From assembly GCA_943787785.1 (NCBI GenBank), contig CALSNT010000012.1, positions 162,402 to 226,401 of the forward strand: 64,000 nt of DNA, given 5' to 3'. A model generated the notes under the pieces. It was not told the DNA's origin. It saw only the letters and a program-made list of their open reading frames with translations, and ran no database searches. Position numbers and translations under genes: made by a program. The DNA comes from an uncultured Paracoccaceae bacterium. GTDB taxonomy: Bacteria > Pseudomonadota > Alphaproteobacteria > Rhodobacterales > Rhodobacteraceae. This document shows positions 44,298 to 53,130 of the stretch, one piece after another. Within the stretch, counting starts at the first letter, position 1; the number at the start of each line of letters is the position of its first letter.

Positions 44298-45251
44298 TCA
44301 GTCAGTCTTCGCGCCCACAGGCGGCGTTCCGTGAGTGTGGAACGTCTCAATCGTCTTCAGCCCCCAGGCCTGCCCTTTCTTGCGCTCGTCCTCGGTCCAC
44401 ACGACCGGTTCCCAATCCGGGGCAAGGATCAGCCGCGCGCCGGAGTTCGCCAGTTCGACCCGATTGCCCGCCGGTTCCCAGACGTACAGGAAGAACGTGC
44501 CCTGAATGGCGTGTTTGTGTGGCCCGGTCTCGATATGGACGCCGTTTTCCAGGAAGATATCGGCGGCGCGCAGGATGTCCTCGCGCTGATCGCAAGCATA
44601 GGTCAGATGATGGAACCGCCCGTACCCGCCACCATGTTCCTCGGTACAAGCCAGATCGTAGGTCTTGTTGTTAACGGTAAACCAGCAGCCACCGACGCGC
44701 CCGTTGTCCAGTTGGATCATCTCGGTCACCCGCGAACCCAGACAGACCTCCATAAAGCGCCGGAACTCGGCCACGTCTGTGGCCAGCAGGTTTAAGTGGT
44801 CGATCCGTCGCGGACTTGCGCCCCGCCCGTGATATCGTTGCGCGATGTTCTTTAACGCGGGTTTTTCGGCGTCAGGTGCGACATACCGGTCCGTCTCCCA
44901 GTAGATTTCAAAAATGTGCCCAAAGGGGCTGAGAAATCGGAACGCGCGACCATGCCCAGCGTCGCCTTCGACCCAGCCCAGCGTCTCAAACCCGCTCGCC
45001 TCAATGGTCGCAACCCGCCGCTCCAGCGCTTCCGCCGAGGACGCTCGATAGGCAATATGCCCCACACCCGTCGTATGATGCCGGGTCAGTTTTAGTGAGT
45101 GATGCTCGTAGTCATCAAACGCCCTGAGATACGCGCTGTCACCAACCTGCTCGGTCGCCGTCAGTCCGTAAACACGAGTGAAAAAATCGAGGCTCTCCTC
45201 GAACCGGTCCGTATACAGTTCCACATGGCCAAGGTGTGCGATGTCACTCAT
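44298..45251 (-). CDS. Catechol 2,3-dioxygenase-type extradiol dioxygenase (VOC)
   Basis: 317 residues with two VOC modules (about 4-125 and 148-275). The second carries the likely iron ligands: His in RRIDHLNLL, His in GRFHHLTYACD and Glu in GNRVELAN. GTFFLYVWEPAGNRVEL is the extradiol signature. It would open a catechol-type ring beside a hydroxyl group. It follows dctM by 16 bases, placing ring cleavage in one transcript with uptake and O-demethylation. Actual substrate unknown. Confidence 0.85.
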   Translation of the reverse strand: MSDIAHLGHVELYTDRFEESLDFFTRVYGLTATEQVGDSAYLRAFDDYEHHSLKLTRHHTTGVGHIAYRASSAEALERRVATIEASGFETLGWVEGDAGHGRAFRFLSPFGHIFEIYWETDRYVAPDAEKPALKNIAQRYHGRGASPRRIDHLNLLATDVAEFRRFMEVCLGSRVTEMIQLDNGRVGGCWFTVNNKTYDLACTEEHGGGYGRFHHLTYACDQREDILRAADIFLENGVHIETGPHKHAIQGTFFLYVWEPAGNRVELANSGARLILAPDWEPVVWTEDERKKGQAWGLKTIETFHTHGTPPVGAKTD

Positions 45252-45267
45252 TGAAGGGCCTCCGCAG

Positions 45268-46572
45268 TCAGTTGAACATCGTATCGGGTAGGATCAGCGA
45301 AATCTGCGGGAACGCGATCAGCACGATCAGCGTCAGAATCATCGCCAGCCAGAACGGCACTACGCCCCGGAAGATATCGGCCAGCGACACATTGGGTGCA
45401 ACGGATTTCACAATGAAAACGTTGATCCCCACAGGCGGAGAAATCAGCCCCATCTCCAACGTCAGCACCACCAGAACGCCGAACCAGATCGGGTCGATCC
45501 CCAGTTGCAGTACCACCGGAAAGAAGATCGGGAGGGTCAGGACCAGCATCGCGAACCCCTCCAGGAAACATCCCAGGATTAGATACATCAGCAGCATCAG
45601 GATCAGCGTTCCGGTCACCGGCAGGTTCAGCGACACCAACGCTTCGCCCACCAGCGAAGGCACATGACTCAGCGCCAGGAACGGCGAAATCATATGCGCG
45701 CCGATCAGGATCAGCATGACAGTGGCCGTAGTAACGACCGCGCCACGCGCCGAGGTCCAGAAGTCAGCGAACGATAGCCGCCGGGTGATGACGCCATAGA
45801 CGATCACCAGCCCCGCCCCTACGCCCGCCGCCTCGACCGGCGAAAAGAACCCGCCGTAGATGCCGCCGATGGTCACCAGAATGACGACCAGGATAGGCAG
45901 AGCGCCCGACATCGCGCGCAATTTTTCGATGCCGGTAGTACGAGGACCGGGCGGTCCGGCTGCAGGACGTCGCCAACAGATGATCGACACGGTCACGATG
46001 AAGGCGATCAGCAGAAGCAGCCCCGGCAGGACCCCCGCCAGAAACAGCCGCCCGATGGATTGCTCGGTCAGGATCGCGAAGATCACGAAGCCGGTCGATG
46101 GCGGGATCAGGATGCCCAGGGTCCCGCCAGCCGCCACCACCCCGGTCGACAGGCGCGGGTCATAATCGAACCGCTCCATTTCCGACAGGGACACCTTGCC
46201 CATCGTCAGTGCCGAGGCGACGGACGAGCCCGACAAAGCCGCGAACCCACCGCAGCCAATCACCGTGGCCGAGGCCAACCCGCCCCGGATATGCCCGATC
46301 ATCGCGTAAGCCGCATTATACAATTGGCGGCTCATCCCGGTGGCCGAGGCGACGTTGCCCATTAGAATGAACAACGGCACCACCACCAGTTCCGGCGAAG
46401 ACGCGAGCGTGAAGGTCTCGGACCCCAACAGGCCCATCGCTGCGTTCCAGCCGTTCAGCGCCCAGATACCAAGGAAGCCGACCAGGAACATCGCAAAGGC
46501 GACCGGCACCCTCAGGATCAGCAACATCAGAAGTGCCGCGATCCCAACGAATCCGGCGGCTTCAACGCTCAT
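45268..46572 (-). CDS. dctM: TRAP transporter large permease
   Basis: 434 residues from ATG 46572, overlapping the dctQ stop (ATGA). About 12 membrane segments. Signatures GCGGFAALSGSSVASALTMG and GGTLGILIPPSTGFVIFAIL are those of DctM. Part of a dctP-dctQ-dctM set; the substrate is likely an organic or aromatic acid by context. Confidence 0.93.
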   Translation of the reverse strand: MSVEAAGFVGIAALLMLLILRVPVAFAMFLVGFLGIWALNGWNAAMGLLGSETFTLASSPELVVVPLFILMGNVASATGMSRQLYNAAYAMIGHIRGGLASATVIGCGGFAALSGSSVASALTMGKVSLSEMERFDYDPRLSTGVVAAGGTLGILIPPSTGFVIFAILTEQSIGRLFLAGVLPGLLLLIAFIVTVSIICWRRPAAGPPGPRTTGIEKLRAMSGALPILVVILVTIGGIYGGFFSPVEAAGVGAGLVIVYGVITRRLSFADFWTSARGAVVTTATVMLILIGAHMISPFLALSHVPSLVGEALVSLNLPVTGTLILMLLMYLILGCFLEGFAMLVLTLPIFFPVVLQLGIDPIWFGVLVVLTLEMGLISPPVGINVFIVKSVAPNVSLADIFRGVVPFWLAMILTLIVLIAFPQISLILPDTMFN

Positions 46573-47081
46573 GCAAGCACGTCGGCACGGTCGCGGATGT
46601 CGCGCCCAGACAGGGCCAGCTCCACCGCGCGAAGCAACATCCCGGCGGCTGTCAGCAACGCGAACCCTGCCAACGCCCATTGGAACCAGGCTTTCGGTAG
46701 CAACAACAAGTTAGTCGAGAGATTCAACATCACGCTCAGCTTGGCGCTTTCAAGCACAGCCCAGACGATGAAGGCAAACACCACCGCCCCAAGAAGCGCA
46801 GACAATATATCGATGACCCGGTTCATCGCAGGCGGAAAGCGTGGCTCCAGCAGGTCGACCGCGATATGGCCGCCGTTGCGGTCACACATCGCCATACCGC
46901 CGAACACCAGAATAACCATGAACATCGTGATCATATCCTGAGAGCCGAACAGCGGGCTGCCAAAGGCCCGTCCGACGACATCAACAAGGATAACACCGAC
47001 TTCGACCAGCAGGCCGAAGGCACCGATATTGGCGGCCAGGCCAATCAGCCTGTCCGCCAGTTTTCGCAGGCTCAGCAGCAA
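46569..47081 (-). CDS. dctQ: TRAP transporter small permease
   Basis: 170 residues, four membrane segments, with GSPLFGSQDMITMFMVILVF and MCDRNGGHIAVDLL, as in DctQ. Three bases after dctP and overlapping dctM. Confidence 0.9.
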   Translation of the reverse strand: MLLSLRKLADRLIGLAANIGAFGLLVEVGVILVDVVGRAFGSPLFGSQDMITMFMVILVFGGMAMCDRNGGHIAVDLLEPRFPPAMNRVIDILSALLGAVVFAFIVWAVLESAKLSVMLNLSTNLLLLPKAWFQWALAGFALLTAAGMLLRAVELALSGRDIRDRADVLA

Positions 47082-47084
47082 GCG

Positions 47085-48065
47085 TCAGTTGCCCTGCATC
47101 GCTGCCAGCGCATCCGCACCATCGACCGAGGCGACGTAGTCATCGCGCACGGTGGCTACGGCCTCGGCAAAAGCGGCGGCATCTTCGGGACTCAGATCAA
47201 CGACGGTAATGCCATCGGCAGCGCGCGCTTCTTCCATCGAGGCGACAGCCTTCTCGCGCCAGGCTTCCTCGGCACTTTGGGACAGGCCGACGCCGCTGGC
47301 GGCATCCACGGCCGCTTTTTCTTCATCTGACAGCGCATCATAAGACCCCTGTCCCATGACGGCAAAGAATGCCAGGCGTCCCAAGTTCGCGCCGGTGGTG
47401 ATGCTGCCGGTAACTTCGGCGATCTTGAAGTCCTTCAGCACCGACGACCCGGTGATCACGCCGTCGATCAGGCCGGTCTGCATGGAGTTATAGACCTGGT
47501 TGATCGGCATCTGAACCGGAGTCGCGCCCAGCGCCTCGGCCACCTTGGCCGCCGTCGCGCCCGCCACACGCACTTTCAATCCCGCCACATCGGCAGGTGT
47601 GCGGATCACTTTTTCTTTCATGATCAGAACGTTGGGCTCCGACGTCCACAAAGCCAGCGGCTTAGTGCCGGGGAATTCGCCGGCCAGATGATCATCATAG
47701 GCCGCCCAAAGCGCCTCGTACCCCGGTTCGTCTAGGTCAAGCGTATCGGGCAATTCGACGATCATCGTCTTGCCGAACTGGGATGAGGTATATCCCGGCA
47801 GGCCCCATGTAATCTCGGCCACGCCCTGAACGGCGCGCACATATTGTTCGACCGGGCCAGCGCCCAGCTCTCCACCGTGATAGCCGCGCACGGTCAGCTC
47901 TCCGCCCGTGGCCGCCGACAGATCGGCGTTCAGCTTCTCGATGACCGAGGCGTTGACCGTGTGGAACGGCGGCGTGAAATTGGCGAACTTAAGCTCTGCG
48001 GCGAAGGCCGGGGCCGCCACTAAAACGGCGGTGGCCGCCAGTGCAGTGATCTTGCTGAATTTCAT
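47085..48065 (-). CDS. dctP: TRAP transporter periplasmic binding protein
   Basis: 326 residues. Signal peptide ends APAFAAE; DctP fold with KVRVAGATAAKVAEALGATP (substrate carboxylate-binding Arg in KVRV) and MQTGLIDGVITGSSVLKDFK. The next gene upstream is the LigM-type demethylase. Confidence 0.92.
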   Translation of the reverse strand: MKFSKITALAATAVLVAAPAFAAELKFANFTPPFHTVNASVIEKLNADLSAATGGELTVRGYHGGELGAGPVEQYVRAVQGVAEITWGLPGYTSSQFGKTMIVELPDTLDLDEPGYEALWAAYDDHLAGEFPGTKPLALWTSEPNVLIMKEKVIRTPADVAGLKVRVAGATAAKVAEALGATPVQMPINQVYNSMQTGLIDGVITGSSVLKDFKIAEVTGSITTGANLGRLAFFAVMGQGSYDALSDEEKAAVDAASGVGLSQSAEEAWREKAVASMEEARAADGITVVDLSPEDAAAFAEAVATVRDDYVASVDGADALAAMQGN

Positions 48066-48144
48066 GTCTTATCCTCCCTGGTTCGACATGCTGCGTTGGT
48101 TGTTGCCCGCCACTCTGCGCGGCGGGCCGTTGTTTGCCAAGCGC

Positions 48145-49542
48145 TCAGGCTTTGGTGCGCCAGCTTTCGGCGTAGGTTTCGCGCGCCGCCTTGGCATATG
48201 GCGTCGGCGCAACCCGAACCCGAATGTCGGTCTGCTTATGTTGCTCGGTCGAGGTTTTGCCGGTGGTTTCCGGCTCGCCCCACTTCATCGTCAGAACATC
48301 GTCGACCTTCACATCGGGCGCGACGACCCCAAGGCTGAGAAAGCAGCGTTCGTTATAGGAATAGCCGTTGAACATGCTCATCCCGACCATCTTGTCGCCC
48401 TGCATTACCATATCGGCCGAGGAGGAGGCATAGTTCGGCTGCGGAAAGTCGATCCACTTGTAGGGTGTGCCGTCTTCCAGTCCGCTGGCGATGACCTTCA
48501 GAACATCCTCCTTGTTCCACTCGAACGTCACCTTCTGACGGTTCGGGCCATCCTTCATCTTCTGCAAGGCTGCCTTGCCAATGAAATCATCCTTCTTCCA
48601 GCCGATGTAGAAGCCGTAGCCCAGTTCGAACGGGTTGACGTAGTAGTCCTCGATATTGTCCGACACAAAACTGCCGCCGATCGAACCTGCCGTTTCGTAG
48701 CTGTCAGCACCCAGCCAATCGCGATAATCAGCCATCATGCCGTCGCCGGTATAGATGCCGGGCAATGGCGAGGGGATCCAACCCGATTCCAGCGTGTTGG
48801 TCGAATAGGCCCGGCTTCCAACCTGAACCAGATTGACGCCAATGTCGCGCGCCGCCTGCAGGATCGTCGACTGGATGTAATGCTTGTCCGCATACGGCCC
48901 CCATATCTCCAGGCCCGGCGCACCGGCCATGCCGTGCCGCAGCGCCTGCACCTTTTTCGAGCCGACGTTGATCCAGTCGACGTGGAAGAAAGGTATGTCC
49001 TTCACGGGGCCGCCATTGATCTTGTCAAAGATCGCGGGCGCATCCGGCCCTTGAATCTGGAAACGGTAGTGCGTGCGCAACACACGTTCCCCATCCGGGC
49101 GGCTGTTGGAACGTGGATCGTGGAATAACCGCACCTTCCATTCGCCCGCTGCCGCCTGAAAGCGGACCCAGTTGGCGGTCGGAGCACGCCCCACCAGTAC
49201 GAACTTGTCGGTGCGTTCGCGGAAGATAATCATGTCGCCGATCACATGGCCCGCCGGCGTGACCGGTACGAAATGCTTGGCCCGACTGGTGTTGAAATTG
49301 CCGAAACCGTTGATCCCGACGAAAGCCAGGAACGCCTCGGCGTCCGGGCCTTCAACGATCAACTCATCCATGTGATGCGTCTGATCGAACAACACCGCAC
49401 TATTGCGCCACGCGCCCTGTTCATCGCGCCAGTTGGTAAATTCCGGAGCAACGACCGGGTACACATACATCCCAATGGCCGAATTGCGCAGCATCTCCAC
49501 CGGATTGGCATGCTGCGCCATAACTGTACTAAGGCTGGTCAT
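48145..49542 (-). CDS. LigM-type tetrahydrofolate-dependent aromatic O-demethylase
   Basis: 465 residues of the glycine-cleavage-T/DmdA/LigM superfamily and close in length and motifs to LigM (vanillate/3-O-methylgallate O-demethylase): VEMLRNSAIGMYVYPVVAPE, AVLFDQTHHM, RFQIQGPDAP, LRHGMAGAPGLEIWGPYADK, NTLESGWIPSPLPGIYTGDG, SNIEDYYVNPFELGYG and a closing ARETYAESWR. It would move a methyl group from a methoxylated aromatic acid to tetrahydrofolate. Nearby uptake and dioxygenase genes fit. No metF or ligH partner is in the window; vanillate, gallate ether or another methoxy acid are all possible. Confidence 0.82.
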   Translation of the reverse strand: MTSLSTVMAQHANPVEMLRNSAIGMYVYPVVAPEFTNWRDEQGAWRNSAVLFDQTHHMDELIVEGPDAEAFLAFVGINGFGNFNTSRAKHFVPVTPAGHVIGDMIIFRERTDKFVLVGRAPTANWVRFQAAAGEWKVRLFHDPRSNSRPDGERVLRTHYRFQIQGPDAPAIFDKINGGPVKDIPFFHVDWINVGSKKVQALRHGMAGAPGLEIWGPYADKHYIQSTILQAARDIGVNLVQVGSRAYSTNTLESGWIPSPLPGIYTGDGMMADYRDWLGADSYETAGSIGGSFVSDNIEDYYVNPFELGYGFYIGWKKDDFIGKAALQKMKDGPNRQKVTFEWNKEDVLKVIASGLEDGTPYKWIDFPQPNYASSSADMVMQGDKMVGMSMFNGYSYNERCFLSLGVVAPDVKVDDVLTMKWGEPETTGKTSTEQHKQTDIRVRVAPTPYAKAARETYAESWRTKA

Positions 49543-49561
49543 TTCTTCGTCTCCGTTCCTG

Positions 49562-50290
49562 TTATTCTGAGGCCACCAATGCCAGCCCCGGCACCCGCTT
49601 GGCGAGCATCGGTTGCTGTTCGGTGAGGTAGGTGAAATTGCTCAGCGCAAGACGCGCATGTTCGCGGGTCAGCGCTTCGGCCCGCGCGCCTTCGCGGTTG
49701 GTGATCGCATCCAGAATGGCCCGGTGCTGGCGTTGGGCATAGGTCAGCGAGTCCTGAAAATCCGGAATCGCTGATTGTTCGCTCAGGAAAGCTGAGGGCG
49801 ACGCCAGCGGCAGCAGGCTCATCCGCTCTATTTCTCGGCGAAGGATCGGGCTGTCCGCAAAACGTGCCAGCAGATCGTGAAACCAGGCGTTGGCCTGGAT
49901 ATACTCGTCGAAATCCACACCGCCCGAAGCGCGTAGCGCCCCATCTATCCGATCCAGCACCTCAGCTGCGTCAGCCAACAGAGGCTCGGCCACACCCCGC
50001 TCCGCCGCCATTCGCGCAGCGGTGCCTTCGACGACCCCGCGCAGTTCGATGGCGTCGGCAATATCATCCGGAGTGAAGGTCGCCACCCGGCAACCGCCCG
50101 TCTCGATCCGCTCCAGCAATCCCTCCGCCACCAATCGGTCCATCGCCTGCCTCAACGGCGTGCGCGAGATTCCCAACCGCTCGGCAAAGGCCACTTCTGA
50201 CAGGCGACGCTGGCCTGTGAATTCTCCGCTCAACACAAGCGAACGCAACCCAAGCAGGGCCTTATCAAACTGGCTGAGGCGCTCTGACAT
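49562..50290 (-). CDS. GntR/FCD family transcriptional regulator
   Basis: 242 residues. Winged helix at about 10-80 (LSEVAFAERLGISRTPLRQA, MDRLVAEGLLERIETGG) and FCD ligand domain at about 90-220 with the metal-type histidines. First gene of the minus-strand unit leading to the LigM-type, TRAP and dioxygenase genes. Two TGTATACA operators lie 54 and 106 bases upstream, so it probably regulates itself and the operon. Confidence 0.9.
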   Translation of the reverse strand: MSERLSQFDKALLGLRSLVLSGEFTGQRRLSEVAFAERLGISRTPLRQAMDRLVAEGLLERIETGGCRVATFTPDDIADAIELRGVVEGTAARMAAERGVAEPLLADAAEVLDRIDGALRASGGVDFDEYIQANAWFHDLLARFADSPILRREIERMSLLPLASPSAFLSEQSAIPDFQDSLTYAQRQHRAILDAITNREGARAEALTREHARLALSNFTYLTEQQPMLAKRVPGLALVASE

Positions 50291-50343
50291 TCCGGACGAA
50301 TCTCTCCGTTGGCTGACCCGATACTGCCAAGTTCGGAAAAAAT

Positions 50344-50351
50344 TGTATACA
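50344..50351. promoter_or_regulatory. GntR-type operator, proximal
   Basis: TGTATACA, the symmetric core typical of FadR/FCD-type GntR operators, within TTGTATACAG, 54 bases upstream of the regulator start. Confidence 0.6.
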
Positions 50352-50392
50352 GAAAATCCTAATTGACTCTATAATCAGAGGAACCGGGCGCG

Positions 50393-50406
50393 GAATGTAT
50401 ACATTC
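50393..50406. promoter_or_regulatory. GntR-type operator, distal
   Basis: GAATGTATACATTC, a perfect 14-base palindrome with the same TGTATACA core (50396-50403). Its core is 52 bases from the proximal core, almost exactly five helical turns, so two dimers could act from the same DNA face. Confidence 0.65.
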
Positions 50407-50423
50407 GATTGCAACGCCGACCT

Positions 50424-50933
50424 TCAGGGCAGCAGCACCGCATTCCGCTCGAACGTCGCCTCGCCCTCGCTGCCGTCATCAAACAGCAAACGCACAGTAA
50501 CGGATGCGACACTGCCCGGCGGCAGGGTAACATAGGGTAGATGGGACTCGGCCTTGATCGCAGCCGGTGTTGCTGTGTCCAGGTAGCATGGCTCGGCCTC
50601 GAACAGCTGATCCGGGGGGGCGCCGTTCAAACCGTAACGGATTTCCCACAACCCACAGCGCCAGGCGAGAAGATGGGTGAAATACAACAGGTCCTGCCCG
50701 TTGAAATCGCGGACCGCGATCCAGCTGCCCTTGGTCGCATCCAGGATCGGGCGCACCTCGGTCGCAGTCAGGAATTTACCTGTCGGCGTCTGATCTTCGG
50801 GCGCGCGTACATCCGCAACCTCATCGGCCTGCTCAATTGTCGAAGCCGCCGGAGGCTGCACCATTGCCCCGAAGTTCAGCTGCGTCACACCGATGCCAAA
50901 ACCCACCAGTGCCAGAAAAATCATCTCAACCAT
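50424..50933 (-). CDS. Hypothetical exported or anchored protein
   Basis: 169 residues from ATG 50933, with GGGGGATT before it. N-terminal hydrophobic segment (MVEMIFLALVGFGIGVTQLN), then FLTATEVRPILDATKGSWIA, VRDFNGQDLLYFTHLLAWRC and LPYVTLPPGSVASVTVRLLF. I recognise no family. A cysteine pair (in LAWRCGL and EPCYLD) might form a disulfide in the periplasm. Divergent from the glycosyltransferase-like gene. Confidence 0.65.
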   Translation of the reverse strand: MVEMIFLALVGFGIGVTQLNFGAMVQPPAASTIEQADEVADVRAPEDQTPTGKFLTATEVRPILDATKGSWIAVRDFNGQDLLYFTHLLAWRCGLWEIRYGLNGAPPDQLFEAEPCYLDTATPAAIKAESHLPYVTLPPGSVASVTVRLLFDDGSEGEATFERNAVLLP

Positions 50934-51014
50934 CGCAATCCCCCAAGGTTTCGCTTTTCGCAGCCGCCCGGCGCACCCTATACCGGGGCGGTCCACCTAG
51001 CAGGTTTCTCGATT

Positions 51015-52019
51015 ATGCCCGCATCTTCGAAAAAGGCCAACGGCTTCAACATCGTAACCATCGCGCAAGCGGGCCGGTTGCAGTACGAGGCTGTGTTGCT
51101 CGCTGCGTCCCTGCGCAACTCAGACCCGGATTTCGCCGGCAGGCTGTTCGTTGCCCAACCCAACCCAGGCCCACTCTGGCCGAACGACCCCGGAATCAAT
51201 GACCCGGCCGTCCTGCAGGCGCTGGACGATCTGGGGGCTGAGGTCATCGGCTTTGACAATAAAGTTTTCGGTCACACCTATCCTTATGGCAACAAGGCCG
51301 AGGCGCTGGCTGCCCTGCCCAGGGATGAGCCATTCCTGTTCCTCGACACCGACACCCTTATAACCGGACCGCTTGGTGAGCTGCCCATCAATACCACCCG
51401 CCCCGCGGCCAGCATGCGGCGCACGAACACCTGGCCCACCATCGAGCTATACGGCCCCGGCTACGCCGACACGTGGAAATCGCTCTACGATAAATTCGAT
51501 CTGGATTTCGAAAGCAGCCTCGACCCCGATCAACCCGACGAATACTGGCAGAAATACCTCTATTTTAACGCAGGCTGGTTCTGCGGCCCCTGCCCCGTCA
51601 CCTTCGGAACCAAACTGGTCGAGACCATGAAAGCCATCCGCGACGACCCGCCCGCCGAAGTCGTGTGCCAATCAATGGACCCCTGGCTGGACCAGATCGC
51701 GCTCCCACTGGTCATCCATAGCCTCGGCGGAGGTCGCCCCGGCCCGGACCTCGACGGGTTGGACGGAGACATAACCTGCCACTACCGCGCCCTGCCCCTA
51801 CTCTATGCCCGCGAAAGCGATCATGTTGTCGACGTGCTCGAGGCCGTGACCGCCCCCAACAAGATCAAGAAAGTCCTGAAGGCTTACGACCCGTTCAAAC
51901 GCATGATCTTCCAGGGCCGCGGCCAGAAAGTCCGCGCCCTGTTTGACCGCAACAACTTACCCCGCCGCGAGCGCGCGATCCGCAATCAGATCAAGCGCGA
52001 AGGGTTCTGGATGCGCTGA
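51015..52019 (+). CDS. Glycosyltransferase-like (GT-A) hypothetical protein
   Basis: 334 residues from ATG 51015; an open frame extends far upstream but is antisense to the previous gene. N-terminal Rossmann-like half (FNIVTIAQAGRLQYEAVLLA, PDFAGRLFV), then FLFLDTDTLITG with a D-x-D motif at 111-113 typical of GT-A enzymes, an acceptor half with YFNAGWFCGPCPVTFG and DPWLDQIALPLVIHSLGGG. Sugar donor and acceptor unknown. The Arg/Lys-rich tail (KKVLKAYDPFKRMIFQ) may face the membrane. Confidence 0.7.
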   Translation: MPASSKKANGFNIVTIAQAGRLQYEAVLLAASLRNSDPDFAGRLFVAQPNPGPLWPNDPGINDPAVLQALDDLGAEVIGFDNKVFGHTYPYGNKAEALAALPRDEPFLFLDTDTLITGPLGELPINTTRPAASMRRTNTWPTIELYGPGYADTWKSLYDKFDLDFESSLDPDQPDEYWQKYLYFNAGWFCGPCPVTFGTKLVETMKAIRDDPPAEVVCQSMDPWLDQIALPLVIHSLGGGRPGPDLDGLDGDITCHYRALPLLYARESDHVVDVLEAVTAPNKIKKVLKAYDPFKRMIFQGRGQKVRALFDRNNLPRRERAIRNQIKREGFWMR

Positions 52020-52039
52020 AGGGGCAACATCAAGATCGC

Positions 52040-52902
52040 CTATTCGAGGCCACCGTCCGAAACCGCCAGCCACTCTGAGTAGTTCGGCAGAGCCATGCGA
52101 TCATGTTGCCGTTCCGTGCCTTTCGCACCAAATGTCCAGGAGAAGCCGACGCCGAAGTGATTCTCGGTCACATCATCAGATTCAGCGGGTTGCTCGTAGT
52201 AGGCGTGGCGGTATTCCACATACGCGCTCATGTTGGGATCTGCGAAGGTACGCGTTGCGCTCAGTGTTAACTCACGCGAGGTTCCGGTATCCTCGCCGCT
52301 ATCCATTTCGCCACGGCCAAGCGTCAAATTCCCGCCCACCGTCCAGTGATCCGTTACGTCGTAGTCCAACGCGAGGGCAACATGATTAAATTCATAAACG
52401 CATCAATGTTGCTGTTCGATACTGTGGTATCCCCATCCAGACGCGCAATTAGACCGGATACGCGCATTCTTTCGGACACGTCGTATCCGGCGATAATGCC
52501 AAGGAACTGTCTCTCGATTTCGGCATCGCCCGGACCATCATTGTCGCCCGATACGACTGATACCGCACCAGCGAATGCCTCTAGCGACATGCCACCGAAA
52601 TCCTTCCCGAAACGGAATGCGATCTGATCGCCGTCACGAAGCCCGTTGTTGCTACCCGGATCAGAAAGCGACGAAGTGCGTTCCACCCGCGCTTCGCCCT
52701 CAACGAACATGCCTGACTCGAGTTCTATGCCGATGAACCCCTCAACGACAGCGAGGTTCCCCGTGCCTTCATCGGATCCGGTATCCTCGACGGAGTAGGT
52801 TCCGAAAGAAAACTCCCCGCCGCCATACGCATTTTCTGCCATAACGGTTGTCGGAACCAAAAGCCCGATGACGCAAGCGGCGAACGTATCATATTTTCGC
52901 AT
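52040..52902 (-). pseudogene. Outer-membrane porin-like protein, frameshifted
   Basis: From ATG 52902 (after GGGGGA) a signal peptide (MRKYDTFAACVIGLLVPTTV ending MAEN) and alternating beta-strand sequence (GGGEFSFGTYSVEDTGSD, FVEGEARVERTSS, LEAFAGAVSVVSGDN) run to NIDAFM and then a stop at 52354. A one-base shift near 52383-52392 leads to FNHVALALDYDVTDHWTVGG and the remaining strands, ending at 52040. Restored length is about 287 residues. It resembles 8- to 16-stranded Rhodobacterales surface proteins; no named family. Confidence 0.7.
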
Positions 52903-53130
52903 TTTCGATATCCCCCGGAAAAGGCAGCGAGTTTTTTGCTTCGCCAAAGCCTGCTAAATATTGCCTCGGCCATCAATAAAAATGGGCCCTCGCACGCGAG
53001 AATCTTTTGCTGTGTGCCATTTTCTGCAATAACCGCATCCGCTGCTTCGGAAACGCCAAGGATACTCCTGTTGCAGATTTGCGGCCTTCTGGCCTAAACC
53101 GGACTAAGCTTTTCCAATTGGGACATCATC

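Noticed and set aside
47908..49128. Plus-strand open frame of 406 codons opposite dctP and the LigM-type gene
   Set aside because: Crosses two confirmed minus-strand genes and has no recognisable domain.
53050..53130. Possible SAM riboswitch upstream of metY
   Set aside because: A small GGCC-TTCT-GGCC hairpin and A/G-rich bits are present, but the conserved SAM-II, SAM-V or SAM/SAH cores could not be aligned. A covariance-model search would decide.
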